From Amorphoplanes digitatis (GTDB lineage: Bacteria; Actinomycetota; Actinomycetes; Mycobacteriales; Micromonosporaceae): 64,000 nucleotides of DNA. A program made the translations under genes and the position numbers. The notes under the pieces were generated by a model. It was not told where the DNA came from. It saw only the letters and a list, made by a program, of their open reading frames with translations, and made no database searches. Positions 27,437-35,851 of the stretch are shown here, piece after piece. Every line of letters begins with the position of its first letter. The first letter of the stretch is position 1. The stretch is from assembly GCF_014205335.1 (NCBI RefSeq), contig NZ_JACHNH010000001.1:6876501-6940500 (forward strand), written 5' to 3'.

Positions 27437-28177
27437 TTCCCCGCCTCGCCTTGAACCCATTGAAGTTGATCTTTAAAGTCACGGCCCACCCGAGGCCACG
27501 ACATAAGTCCGAACACCGAACCGGCCACGCCGGCCGGACCAGCACCCCACCGCCGACGCCACACGGGCGCGGACCGGCGAGACCATCGGGCGCGACAGCC
27601 ACGACAAGACCGTCCCGCACACCGAGGCCGCGGACGTAGCCGTCAGCGTCGCCGGCGTCCGGGTCAGCGCCACCAGCACCCAAGCCCACGTCGCCGGCGT
27701 CCGGGCCGGCGTCGCCAGCACCCAAGTCCGCATCGCCAGCACCCAAGCCACGTCGCCGGCGTCCGGGCCGGCGTCGACCGCGTCATGAGCACCCCGCTTC
27801 CGGAGAGCGTCGCGGCGGCTCTGGGCGGGCCAGCCGCCACCGGGTCGAGTGGCCGCTCTCGACGTTGACCTGCTCGCCCGGTACCCGCAGGGACGGGTCC
27901 CGGGAGCCCCGCCAAAGGCGCGCGGCCTGGCCCACGCCAGCTGCGAAGGACACCCGGCTGTCGGCCTCCGCGTCCGAGCCGGGAAGCGCGTCCGGTCGCA
28001 GCCGGCGCCGTGTGATCTGCGTGCGCGAACGGCACGCAGCCGGTCCGGCGCGCCCTCGACGTGGCGGGGTCGGTCGCGTTTGCTCGGGACGGCTCGACAT
28101 CGGCATCACCGAAGTGGCTACGTGGGGCGGGTCGGCCCGATTCGGCGATCGAGGGCGACGGCCCGGGGTCCGGGTGG
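27437..28177. other. 740-bp gene-poor spacer with short direct repeats
   Basis: No reading frame here has a credible composition or start. From about 27649 to 27777 two short elements alternate: GCCGGCGTCCGGG (three copies) and CCAGCACCCAAG (three copies). The remainder is ordinary high-GC sequence. It presumably includes the imuA' promoter; a short AT-richer patch (GACTTTAAAGATC on the minus strand, near 27470) is the only candidate I see. Confidence 0.5.
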
Positions 28178-28693
28178 TCAGGCGGCCTCGAGGGTCGGCT
28201 GGTAGGCCAGGCCCAGCACCGATTCGACAAGCGAGACGAAATGCTCCGCGGCGCGGAGCAGGTCGTCCGCCTCGCGTTCGCTGACTACCCGGGGGATGCC
28301 CGCTTCGGCGGCCGAGCGCTTGGCTGCGCCCAGGGCGAAGTAGCTCGCCCAGTCGCTGAACTCCGGCGCCACCAGAACAAGGAGAGACCAGGCGCTTGTC
28401 ACCCGGCCGCGCTTGGTCGGCGCCGCCGGACGGGCCCGGGCCGCGAGCACCGCCGCCGCCGCGCGCAGCGCCGCCAGGTGCGCCGCGGCGTAGCGCAGGC
28501 CGTCAGGACGGGTGTGTGCCGCTTCGGCCAGGCCCTGGCGGGCGATGGCGAGCAGCTGGGCAGGCGTGCGGCTCGGCAGCAGGTTGGCCGGAACCGTGGG
28601 TGCCGCCTGGGCCGCGGCCGTTGGCGCGTGCGCGTGCGCCAGTAGGCCGGGGCTCGGTTGCCTGGGCACCGGGTAAGCCGGGTTGCTCACCAT
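28178..28693 (-). CDS. SAV_6107-family HEPN-domain protein
   Basis: 171 residues. A Pro/Ala-rich N-terminus (~1-50) precedes an all-helical domain (LLAIARQGLAEAAHTRPDGLRYAAAHLAALRAAAAVL, continuing to LLRAAEHFVSLVESVL) that I recognise as the actinobacterial SAV_6107 HEPN family. HEPN domains are often RNases or nucleic-acid-associated helical bundles, but the usual R-x4-6-H motif is not evident. ATG start with GAGGAG 7 nt upstream. It lies upstream of the mutasome genes on the same strand. Confidence 0.8.
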   Translation of the reverse strand: MVSNPAYPVPRQPSPGLLAHAHAPTAAAQAAPTVPANLLPSRTPAQLLAIARQGLAEAAHTRPDGLRYAAAHLAALRAAAAVLAARARPAAPTKRGRVTSAWSLLVLVAPEFSDWASYFALGAAKRSAAEAGIPRVVSEREADDLLRAAEHFVSLVESVLGLAYQPTLEAA

Positions 28694-28773
28694 GGTCTCT
28701 CCTCGCGTGTGTCGCATCCGACGTGCTGGTCGAACCGATCCCGCTGCGGAGGAAGGCACAGCGGTTGTGGCAG

Positions 28774-28813
28774 CCGGCCGGGTGTGAAGCTTCCCCACAC
28801 CACACCCGGCCGG
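28774..28813. repeat. Strong inverted repeat upstream of the HEPN gene
   Basis: Perfect 13-bp arms (CCGGCCGGGTGTG / CACACCCGGCCGG) with a 14-nt loop, about 80 bp upstream of the HEPN start. No T-run on the minus strand, so a leader structure or operator is more likely than a terminator. Confidence 0.6.
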
Positions 28814-29011
28814 GCTTGCCGGCGGGTCCGTCGCCCGCCGCCCGGGGGTCGAGGGCGGCGAACGACGGTCCTGCCTCGTGCCGGTCCGAGCCCGCGAATG
28901 CCCGGACCTCGCGTGCGGCGCTTCGCGGGCGCCGCACGCGGGAGCCCGCCGCGAAACGTGGCTCCCGGTCAGTCAGCCCGAGCGATCGCCTGGCACAGGA
29001 GTTCGAACCAA

Positions 29012-29027
29012 TCGAACACTCGTTCTA
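29012..29027. promoter_or_regulatory. LexA-type SOS box
   Basis: TCGAACACTCGTTCTA fits the actinobacterial LexA consensus (GAAC-N4-GTTC core intact). A second GTTCGAAC palindrome sits at 29001-29008. The box is 320 bp upstream of the HEPN gene (minus) and 20 bp upstream of a weak GTG-initiated plus-strand frame, so its target is unclear. Confidence 0.7.
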
Positions 29028-29040
29028 ACTACGAATGAGA

Positions 29041-29600
29041 GTACACCGTGGGTCCGACAAAAAAGCAACACGCGCGGCGGCGGCCGGAGCGGCCGGAGAT
29101 CACCTACGACGGGCCGCGCCAACGACAGGAGAGCCGCAGGTCACGGGCGGGGAACCCCAGCGACGTCGCGGGTCCACCGGATCCGCACAGCCGGGCTCGG
29201 ACCGGGGCGCGGACCGGGGCGCGGACCAGGCCCGAAGCGGGTTCGAACCGGACCCGGAGCGGCCCGGAGCATCCCGGACCGGACGGGACCAGACGGCCGA
29301 TCCGACCGGATCCGAGCCGACCCGGACCGGACTCGAGCGGGCCGGAGCGGGCCGGAGCGGGCCGGAGCGGACCGGAGTGTGCCCAGAGCAGGGCCGGAGC
29401 GGGACCCAGGCAGACCCGGAGCGGGTACGAAGCGGACCCGGATCGAACCCCGAGCGGGCTCGAGCCGGAGCCGAGGCGGAGTCGGAGCGGCTCGGATCGG
29501 GACCGAAGTGGGACCGGGCGGAGCGGGACCGGCGGGCTGCCGCGGGCCGGCATGGGGCGTCGGTGGGCTCGGCGGGCCGGCCGGGCGGGTGCGGGCGCCA
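29041..29600. repeat. Low-complexity, purine-skewed repeat region
   Basis: About 500 bp rich in degenerate 10-12-bp units on the plus strand, for example GCCGGAGCGG three times in a row at 29341-29370 and ACCGGGGCGCGG twice near 29204-29230. All three plus frames are open through it for lack of stop codons, so openness is not evidence for a gene. A frame from GTG 29048 begins plausibly (MGPTKKQHARRRPERPEITY) but soon dissolves into the repeat and overlaps the SDR gene. Confidence 0.7.
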
Positions 29601-29681
29601 CGTTCGTCGATCCTTTTGTGAGACCCAGTGCCAGAATGCACGGTGGTGCGGCTGCCGCACCGACGACCAAGGGAGTACGGA

Positions 29682-30485
29682 ATGCCACGCACCGTCATGA
29701 TCACCGGGGCCAGCTCGGGTGTCGGCCTGGCCGCGGCCGAACAGTTTGCCGCACAGGGCGACCAGGTGATCGTGGTCGGCCGTAGCCCGAGTCGGCTGGG
29801 TGCGGCGATGGCGCAGGTCCGGGCCGCCGCGACGGGGCCGGAGCCGGACGAGTTCCGTGCCGACTTCGATTCGCTCGACGAGGTGCGTGATCTGGCGGCG
29901 AAGGTGCTGGCGGCGTACCCGTCGATCGACGTCCTGGCGAACAATGCCGGCGGCATGCCGGGGTCCTATGTCCGCACCGTGGACGGCTTCGAGTCCACGA
30001 TCCAGGGCAACCACCTGGCGCCCTTTCTCCTGACCAACCTGCTGCGCGACGCGCTGCGCGGCGGCCGGGTGGTGAACACCGCGTCGCAGGCGCACCGCGG
30101 GGGGCAGGCGAATCCGGACGACTTCACCGGGTCGGCGCAGAGCCACAGCATGTGGCAGGCGTACGGGGCCAGCAAGTCCTCGAACATCCTCTTCGCCGCG
30201 GAGGCGGCCCGCCGCTGGCCCGACATCACCTCGGTGTCGTTCCACCCGGGCATCGTGCGCAGCAATTTCGGCACCGGCGCGGTGATGCGGCTCTTCTACC
30301 GGTTCGCGCCGTTCCTCACCAGCTCCGAGAAGGCCGGCGCCCTGCTCTGCTGGCTGGCGACCGCGGAGGTCACCGACGGCGCCTACTACGTCGGGCACCG
30401 GGTGACCGCGCCGGACCGCCGGGCCGCCGACCCGGAGCTCGCCGCCAGGCTCTGGGACGCCAGCGCCGCCGCCGTCGGCGTGTAG
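29682..30485 (+). CDS. Short-chain dehydrogenase/reductase
   Basis: 267 residues, classical Rossmann SDR with cofactor motif TGASSGVG (8-15), NNAGG (87-91), Ser135 in NTASQAH, and the catalytic Tyr161-x3-Lys165. The R34 in VVGRSPSR after strand 2 suggests NADP(H). Closest in style to retinol-dehydrogenase/WWOX-like SDRs. ATG with AAGGGAG about 6 nt upstream. No operon partner; substrate unknown. Confidence 0.9.
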   Translation: MPRTVMITGASSGVGLAAAEQFAAQGDQVIVVGRSPSRLGAAMAQVRAAATGPEPDEFRADFDSLDEVRDLAAKVLAAYPSIDVLANNAGGMPGSYVRTVDGFESTIQGNHLAPFLLTNLLRDALRGGRVVNTASQAHRGGQANPDDFTGSAQSHSMWQAYGASKSSNILFAAEAARRWPDITSVSFHPGIVRSNFGTGAVMRLFYRFAPFLTSSEKAGALLCWLATAEVTDGAYYVGHRVTAPDRRAADPELAARLWDASAAAVGV

Positions 30486-30605
30486 GAGGGGCGGGTTGCC
30501 GCGGACCGGCGCGTAGCGACTGTGAGTCGATGAGTGCGGCCGCCGATCTCAACCTTCGGTCCGACGGCCCGTCACCACGCCGGAAATGATCACGATTATC
30601 GGGGC

Positions 30606-30611
30606 TAACAT
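30606..30611 (+). promoter_or_regulatory. -10 box of the pentapeptide-repeat gene
   Basis: TAACAT, 8 nt before the ATG; near-leaderless arrangement. Confidence 0.45.
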
Positions 30612-30619
30612 CGGGTGCC

Positions 30620-31795
30620 ATGCGCCGACCAAGACCATCGATCTTGAAGTTGCAACGAAGTGGCCGGCTCAGAAGACCCCGTCCTGAACGGACTCGGGCC
30701 GATCGGTGGCAGCGGTGGACGAACATCGGCGGCCTGATCTCCGTCCTCCTCGTCGGGATCGGCCTCTACATCACCGGAAGCTTCAACCGTGAGCAGGCGG
30801 AAGCCACCCGCCGCCAGCTGGAGATCGCGGTGCAGGGCCAACAGGCGGAACGATTCGTCAAGGCGATCGACCAGCTGGGCCAAGAGGGTAAAGACAAAAT
30901 CAGCATCCGGCTCGGCGGCATTTATGCGCTCGAGCGGTTGATGCGGGAGTCGAGCGAATACAGGCCTACCGTGATCGAGGTGCTGAGCTCGTTCATACGC
31001 CAGCACTCACCCCGCTCCGCAGTCGCGGCTTCAGGTACGCCGGCTTCCCCCACGGACATCCGGGCCGCCTTCACGGTGCTGGGACGCCGCCCGGACCCGT
31101 TCGCAGGGCAAGACACGTTCGTCGACGTCGGCGACGCCCGCCTCGGCCTGGGCGGAATGAGAATTCGCGACGCGAGGTTCTCGAACATCGACCTACGGGG
31201 ATCGAATCTGAGCGGAGCCCGGTTCGACAATGTGGTATTCCTGGAATCGAACTTCGCCGGCGCGGACCTTCGCAAGGCCGATATCGGCAACATATGCGCG
31301 TTCGTGGCGTCCGACTTCCGGAAGGCCGATCTGCGCGGCGCCGTTTTCAGTTCGGCGAACCTAGGTGATGACTACGAGACGCCGGACCTGGAATACGACG
31401 AGACGAGCACCCTATTCAGACACGTGTCGTCGGTCGGATCTAACTTCGACGGCGCGAGCATGAGTGGATCCCGCTTCCGGGTCTCGAAGCTGACGAAGAG
31501 CCGATTCGTCGGGGCGGACCTGCGGAAAGCGGACCTCTCCCTGGCCGAACTGAATGACGCCAATCTCGAGAAAGCCGACCTTCGCGGCGCGGATCTGCGT
31601 GGCGCGGATCTGAGCCGAGCCAATCTGCACGGCGCCGATCTGCGCGGAGCTGACCTGCGGAAGGACTCGGTGACCGGGGAGGGAACGAACCTCGCGACGG
31701 CCATAGGACTGACATCGCAGCAGCTTGCGGGAGCAATAGTGGATTCCACCACCGTGCTCCCCGATAAGGCGGCTCCAAAAGGGACGCGGGGCTGA
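30620..31795 (+). CDS. Membrane-anchored pentapeptide-repeat protein
   Basis: 391 residues: basic N-terminus, one membrane helix (~36-54, IGGLISVLLVGIGLYITGS), a helical stretch including ERFVKAIDQLGQEGKDKISIRLGGIYALERLMRES (a segment typical of this actinobacterial family), then two blocks of A(D/N)Lxx pentapeptide repeats (~180-245 and ~285-355, e.g. ADLRGADLSRANLHGADL) that should form a right-handed beta helix. Composition is less GC-rich than its neighbours, hinting at separate ancestry. Role unknown; pentapeptide proteins vary from gyrase protection to scaffolds. Confidence 0.9.
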   Translation: MRRPRPSILKLQRSGRLRRPRPERTRADRWQRWTNIGGLISVLLVGIGLYITGSFNREQAEATRRQLEIAVQGQQAERFVKAIDQLGQEGKDKISIRLGGIYALERLMRESSEYRPTVIEVLSSFIRQHSPRSAVAASGTPASPTDIRAAFTVLGRRPDPFAGQDTFVDVGDARLGLGGMRIRDARFSNIDLRGSNLSGARFDNVVFLESNFAGADLRKADIGNICAFVASDFRKADLRGAVFSSANLGDDYETPDLEYDETSTLFRHVSSVGSNFDGASMSGSRFRVSKLTKSRFVGADLRKADLSLAELNDANLEKADLRGADLRGADLSRANLHGADLRGADLRKDSVTGEGTNLATAIGLTSQQLAGAIVDSTTVLPDKAAPKGTRG

Positions 31796-31832
31796 CGACC
31801 ACGACACCCACCCCACCGGGCACAATGGTCCG

Positions 31833-32321
31833 ATGGAGAACCATCCCAACGTGCAGGCGGTCGAGGCCGCGCTCGTGAACGCGGACGCCCGCACCGCCGA
31901 CGGCGGTGCGCCGCGGATGACCGTCTTCGACGAGGGCGTGCACACGGCCGCCGCGGCGGCAGCGGCCCTCGGCGTCGAGGTAGGACAGATTGCCAACTCG
32001 CTGATCTTCGACGCGGACGGTGAGCCGCTGCTCGTGCTCACCTCCGGCGCGCACCGGGTCGACACCCGGAAAGTCGCGGCCGGGCTGGGGCTCGCGAAGC
32101 TGGGGCGGGCCACGCCCGAGTTCGTCCGGCTGCACACCGGCCAGCCGATCGGCGGCGTCGCCCCGCTCGGGCATCCGAAGCCGGTGCGCACCCTGGTCGA
32201 CACCGCCCTCGCGGGCTACCCGGAGATCTGGGCCGCGGGCGGGGTGCCCCAGGTGGTCTTCCCGATCACGTACGCCGAACTGCTCCGTGTCACCGGCGGC
32301 ACCGCTATAGACGTGGCGTAG
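31833..32321 (+). CDS. YbaK/EbsC-family prolyl-tRNA deacylase-like protein
   Basis: 162 residues of the YbaK/ProX editing fold, which hydrolyses misacylated tRNAs in trans. Typical blocks: IANSLIFDADGEPLLVLTSGAHRVD, KVAAGLGLAKLGRATPEFV, the conserved TGQPIGGVAPLGHP loop and LVDTAL. Length matches the family. Single gene or first of a unit with the glycosyltransferase 38 bp downstream. Confidence 0.92.
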   Translation: MENHPNVQAVEAALVNADARTADGGAPRMTVFDEGVHTAAAAAAALGVEVGQIANSLIFDADGEPLLVLTSGAHRVDTRKVAAGLGLAKLGRATPEFVRLHTGQPIGGVAPLGHPKPVRTLVDTALAGYPEIWAAGGVPQVVFPITYAELLRVTGGTAIDVA

Positions 32322-32358
32322 CGCCATCGACACCGACATAAAGCGGCGGGAGACGGCG

Positions 32359-33810
32359 GTGCTCGCCGCCGTACCGTTCGCGGTCACGCTGGTCGTGACG
32401 TTGATCGGGATCGGCGAGCGGCAGCTCTGGCGCGACGAGCACGCCACCTGGTGGGCGGCCTCGCTGTCGTTCGCCGACCTGCGGCGGTTCGCCGAGACCG
32501 TCGACTTCGTGCTGGTGCCGTACTACGTCCTGCTGCACGGCTGGACCGCCGTGTTCGGCGACTCGGCCGTCGCGCTCCGGCTGCCCTCCGCGCTGTGCAT
32601 GGCCGGCGCCGCCGCCCTGACCGCCCTGGTCGGGCGGCGGCTCTTCGACGCGACCGCGGGGCTGTTCGCCGGCCTGCTGCTGGCGGCGGTCCCGGCGGTC
32701 ACCCGCTACGGCCAGGAGGCCCGCCCGTACGCGATGGCCGTGCTCGCCTCGGTCGCCGCGATCCTGCTGCTGCTCCGCGCGCTGGAGCGCCCGTCCGCGC
32801 TGCGCTGGCTCTGCTACGGCCTCGCCGTCGCCTGGGTCGCCGCCAGCCACCTGGTCGCGCTGATGGCGCTGGCCGCGCACCTGGTCGCCGTCGCCGCGGC
32901 GGCCCGGGCGGACCGGGAGCGGCGGCGGCGGATCCTGGTCGGCTGGGCGGCCGCGGCCGGGTCCGCCGTGCTGGTCAGCGCGCCGCTGGTGCTCGTCGGG
33001 CGGGGGCAGGGCGGCCAGATCAGCTGGGTACCCGACCCGACCTGGGAGCGCGTGCAGCAGTTCCCGGCCGAGTTGTTCATGAGCCCGGCGGCGGCCGGGT
33101 TCTTCCTGGTGTTCGGCCTCGCCGCGCTGGCCGGGCTGGCCTTCAAGGACCGCGTGGGCGCCGCGATGCTGGCCGTCTGGGTGCTGCTGCCGCCGGTGCT
33201 CGCGTACTACACGTTCCACGAGTTCTCGTTCTTCTACCCGCGCTACCTGCTCTTCACGATTCCGGCGTGGGTGCTGGCCGCCGCGTACGCGCTGCGGCGC
33301 CTCACCGCCGAGGCCGGCGCCCGCGGTGCCGGCGCGGCCGTGCTGGCGGCGACGCTGGCCGGGCTGAGTTTCGCGAGCTGGGACCAGCAGGTGCTGATCC
33401 GCGGCGACGGGATATTGACCGAGTTCGGGTTCCGCTCGGCGGCCGCCTTCATCCGGGTGCACCAGCAGCCGGGCGACGCCGTCGTCTTCACCGGCTACCA
33501 GTACGCGTACCGCGGCTTCCGCTACGAGTGGCGCGACCTGCCGCCCGACCGGCGACCTCGGGAGGCGCTGATCGACGCGTCGCGGGCGCCGAGCTGGTCG
33601 TGGCGGCAGCGGGCCTGCCAGGACCCGGCCGCCTGCCTGGCGGGCACCACCCGGATCTGGGTCGTCTCGACCGATCCGCGGGGGCTTCCGCTGGACGAGT
33701 TGCTGCCGCCGGAGCAGGGCACGGTGATCGAGGCCCGCTACGACAAGATCGGCGAGACCTCGTTCCCCCGGCTCAGGGTCACCGAGCTCAGGATCAAGAG
33801 TGCTCCGTAG
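32359..33810 (+). CDS. Polytopic GT39-like glycosyltransferase
   Basis: 483 residues with about ten membrane helices. The N-terminal outer loop carries the acidic motif RDEHATWWAASL, where the catalytic Asp of polyprenyl-phosphate sugar transferases (GT-C fold, ArnT/PMT-like) is expected; YGQEARPYAMAVL and PRYLLFTIPAW are also typical. GTG start with CGGGAG 8 nt upstream. Predicted to move a sugar from a polyprenyl carrier to an extracytoplasmic acceptor; the acceptor is unknown. Confidence 0.85.
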   Translation: MLAAVPFAVTLVVTLIGIGERQLWRDEHATWWAASLSFADLRRFAETVDFVLVPYYVLLHGWTAVFGDSAVALRLPSALCMAGAAALTALVGRRLFDATAGLFAGLLLAAVPAVTRYGQEARPYAMAVLASVAAILLLLRALERPSALRWLCYGLAVAWVAASHLVALMALAAHLVAVAAAARADRERRRRILVGWAAAAGSAVLVSAPLVLVGRGQGGQISWVPDPTWERVQQFPAELFMSPAAAGFFLVFGLAALAGLAFKDRVGAAMLAVWVLLPPVLAYYTFHEFSFFYPRYLLFTIPAWVLAAAYALRRLTAEAGARGAGAAVLAATLAGLSFASWDQQVLIRGDGILTEFGFRSAAAFIRVHQQPGDAVVFTGYQYAYRGFRYEWRDLPPDRRPREALIDASRAPSWSWRQRACQDPAACLAGTTRIWVVSTDPRGLPLDELLPPEQGTVIEARYDKIGETSFPRLRVTELRIKSAP

Positions 33811-33813
33811 CCT
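33808..33813 (+). promoter_or_regulatory. -10 box of the carotenoid operon, inside the preceding stop codon
   Basis: TAGCCT begins with the TAG stop of the glycosyltransferase gene and ends 6 nt before the ATG of the CrtA-like gene. The GGCGGG between them may also serve as a ribosome site, so leaderless or operon transcription are both possible. Confidence 0.45.
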
Positions 33814-33819
33814 GGCGGG

Positions 33820-34521
33820 ATGAGCGCCGTACCGCCGCTGGTCACGCTGCACGTGTGGCGGGTGCCGCGGCGCGCGCTCGGCGGCGCGCTGCTGCGGATG
33901 GCGGTCGATCGCCGGCGGCTGCGGGCGCTGCCCGGCGTGCGCTTCGGCAAGCTGCTCGGCACGGCCACCGGCACGAGCTTCGGCCCGGGCGACGCCGACC
34001 TGACCCGGTACGCGGCCGTACTGGCCTGGGACAGTCCGGCCGGCGGCGACCTGGGGCCGGCCGGGGCCGCGTGGGGCCGGCTCGCTGAGCAGGCCGCCCG
34101 GGTCGACCTGACCCCGCTGGCCAGCCGCGGGCGCTGGTCCGGCCGGGAGCCGTTCGGCGACCCGCGCGGCGGGCGCGCCGACGGCCCGGTGCTCGCGCTG
34201 ACCCGGGCCCGGCTGCGCCCGGCAAGGGCGCTGACGTTCTGGCGGGCGATCACGCCGGTGGCTCGGGAGCTGGCCGCGGCGCCGGGGCTGCTCGCCCGTT
34301 TCGGCATCGGTGAGGCGCCGATCGGCTGGCAGGGCACCGTCAGCCTCTGGCGCAGCGAGACGGATCTGACCGGCTTCGCGTACCGTCAGCCGGAGCACCG
34401 CGCGGTGATCGCACGCACGCCGGCCGCCCGGTGGTACGCCGAGGACCTGTTCGCCCGGTTCGCGGTGCGCGACATCAGCGGCGACAGGGCCGTGCTGGGC
34501 TGGCAGGAAGGAGAGCGATGA
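33820..34521 (+). CDS. CrtA-like (spheroidene monooxygenase family) carotenoid oxygenase
   Basis: 233 residues matching the spheroidene monooxygenase family: VTLHVWRVPRRALGGALLRMA at the start, LLGTATGTSFGPGDADLTRYA, and the C-terminal signature GTVSLWRSETDLTGFAYR, then HRAVIARTPAARWYAEDLFARF. The purple-bacterial enzyme oxidises C-2 of acyclic carotenoid ends. Here it heads a run with CruF-, CruG- and CrtD-like genes, so oxygenation at C-2' of an acyclic end is the likely role. Its stop overlaps the GNAT start (ATGA). Confidence 0.8.
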   Translation: MSAVPPLVTLHVWRVPRRALGGALLRMAVDRRRLRALPGVRFGKLLGTATGTSFGPGDADLTRYAAVLAWDSPAGGDLGPAGAAWGRLAEQAARVDLTPLASRGRWSGREPFGDPRGGRADGPVLALTRARLRPARALTFWRAITPVARELAAAPGLLARFGIGEAPIGWQGTVSLWRSETDLTGFAYRQPEHRAVIARTPAARWYAEDLFARFAVRDISGDRAVLGWQEGER

Positions 34522-35099
34522 GGCTCGTTCCCTGGCAGCCGGACGACATGCTCCGGCGGCTGGACGACGTGGTGAGCGTCTACGGCGAGGCGATGGGTTA
34601 CCGCGCCGAGCTGTTGCAGACCCGCCGCGGCTACATCGGCGCGCACGTGCGCCGGGCCGGATTCCGGGCCGTCGCCACCCTGACCACCGACGGGCACCTC
34701 GCGGGTTTCGGCTACGGCTACGTCTCCGGGCCGGGCCAATGGTGGCACGACCAGGTGCGGTCCGCCCTCGACGAGCCGGCCCGGCGATTCTGGCTCGGCA
34801 GCTGCTTCGAGGTCGTCGAGCTGCACGTCCGGCCGAGCGCGCAGGGCCACGGCATCGGCGCCCGGCAGCTGCGCGCGCTGCTGTCGATGGCCGACGGCTC
34901 GACCGTGCTGCTGTCCACGCCCGAGGCGGACGAGCAGCGTTCCCGGGCCTGGCGGCTGTACCGCCGGTTCGGCTTCTCCGACGTGCTGCGCGACTTCATC
35001 TTCCCCGGCGACGAGCGCGCGTTCGCGATCCTCGGCCGGGAGTTGCCGCTCGCGAGCCGTCCGGCGACCGAGGACGCGCCCGGAACCGTCGGCATCTAA
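34518..35099 (+). CDS. GNAT-family N-acetyltransferase
   Basis: 193 residues with the GNAT acetyl-CoA block VVELHVRPSAQGHGIGARQLRALL and the C-terminal SRAWRLYRRFGFSDVLRDF. It overlaps the CrtA-like gene by 4 bp and is 2 bp from the CruF-like gene, so it is in the middle of the carotenoid operon. An Rv2170-like GNAT is part of the syntenic mycobacterial region, so it may be an ancestral neighbour rather than a pathway enzyme. Substrate unknown. Confidence 0.88.
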   Translation: MRLVPWQPDDMLRRLDDVVSVYGEAMGYRAELLQTRRGYIGAHVRRAGFRAVATLTTDGHLAGFGYGYVSGPGQWWHDQVRSALDEPARRFWLGSCFEVVELHVRPSAQGHGIGARQLRALLSMADGSTVLLSTPEADEQRSRAWRLYRRFGFSDVLRDFIFPGDERAFAILGRELPLASRPATEDAPGTVGI

Positions 35100-35101
35100 C
35101 G

Positions 35102-35851
35102 GTGACCCGGGCAATACCCTGGGCGCTGCTCGGCGCCCTGATCCTGACCCAGATCTGCTACCCGCTGACCGGCGGCGGCGCGCGGGCCGCGCTGACCGTG
35201 CTGACCGTCGTGCTCGGCTACCTGCTCTCGGTCTCGCACGCGCTGCTCACCCGGGGCGTACGCACGGCGGTCACGCTGATCGCCACGACGACCCTGTGCG
35301 GCTTCGCGGTGGAGGCGCTCGGCGTCGCGACGGGTTTCCCGTTCGGCACCTACGACTACTCGGGCCGGCTCGGGCCCAAGCTGCTCGGCGTACCGCTGGT
35401 CATCCCGCTGGCCTGGACCTGGATGGCCTGGCCGGCCTGGCTGGCGGCGCTGCGGCTGGCCCGGTCCCGGGTCGCCCGGATCGCGGTCGCCGGCGCGGGG
35501 CTGGCGGCCTGGGACCTGTTCCTCGACCCGCAGATGGTCGCCGAGGGCTACTGGACCTGGCGCTCGCCGACGCCGGCGCTGCCCGGCGTTCCGGGCATCC
35601 CGATCGGCAACTACCTGGGCTGGCTCGGCTTCGCGCTGCTGCTCATGGCCGTGTTCGCCGCCGCGGCGGGCCCGCGGGCCGCCGTCGCCGCGGACCGGGA
35701 CGCGCCGATACTCGCCCTCTGGATCTGGACGTACGCTTCCTGCGTGCTCGCCCACGCGGTCTTCCTCGGCCTGCCGGCCTCGGCGCTGTGGGGCGGTGTC
35801 CTGATGGGCGCGGTCGTGCTGCCCCTTCTCGTACGGCTGTCCCGCCGGTGA
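35102..35851 (+). CDS. cruF: CruF-like carotenoid 1,2-hydratase
   Basis: 249 residues, 7-8 membrane helices, of the carotenoid biosynthesis (DUF422/CruF) family: FAVEALGVATGFPFGTYDYSGRLGPKLLGVPLVIPLAW, then WDLFLDPQMVAEGYWTW and IPIGNYLGWLGF, which hold the conserved acidic and aromatic residues. Adds water across the psi end to give the 1'-OH. GTG start 2 bp after the GNAT gene; its stop overlaps the next GTG by 4 bp. Confidence 0.88.
   Translation: MTRAIPWALLGALILTQICYPLTGGGARAALTVLTVVLGYLLSVSHALLTRGVRTAVTLIATTTLCGFAVEALGVATGFPFGTYDYSGRLGPKLLGVPLVIPLAWTWMAWPAWLAALRLARSRVARIAVAGAGLAAWDLFLDPQMVAEGYWTWRSPTPALPGVPGIPIGNYLGWLGFALLLMAVFAAAAGPRAAVAADRDAPILALWIWTYASCVLAHAVFLGLPASALWGGVLMGAVVLPLLVRLSRR

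Noticed and set aside
27460..27560. Possible LexA box upstream of imuA' (CGAACACCGAAC)
   Set aside because: The GAAC half-sites are in direct, not inverted, orientation, so they do not fit the LexA site.
27451..28284. Several overlapping open frames on both strands between imuA' and the HEPN gene
   Set aside because: Arg/Pro/Ala-rich in every frame, no start signals, dominated by short direct repeats; treated as non-coding.
29048..29785. Plus-strand frame starting MGPTKKQHARRRPERPEI downstream of the SOS box
   Set aside because: All three frames are open through the repeat tract and this one overlaps the SDR start; the first ~30 codons look plausible, but not enough to call a gene.
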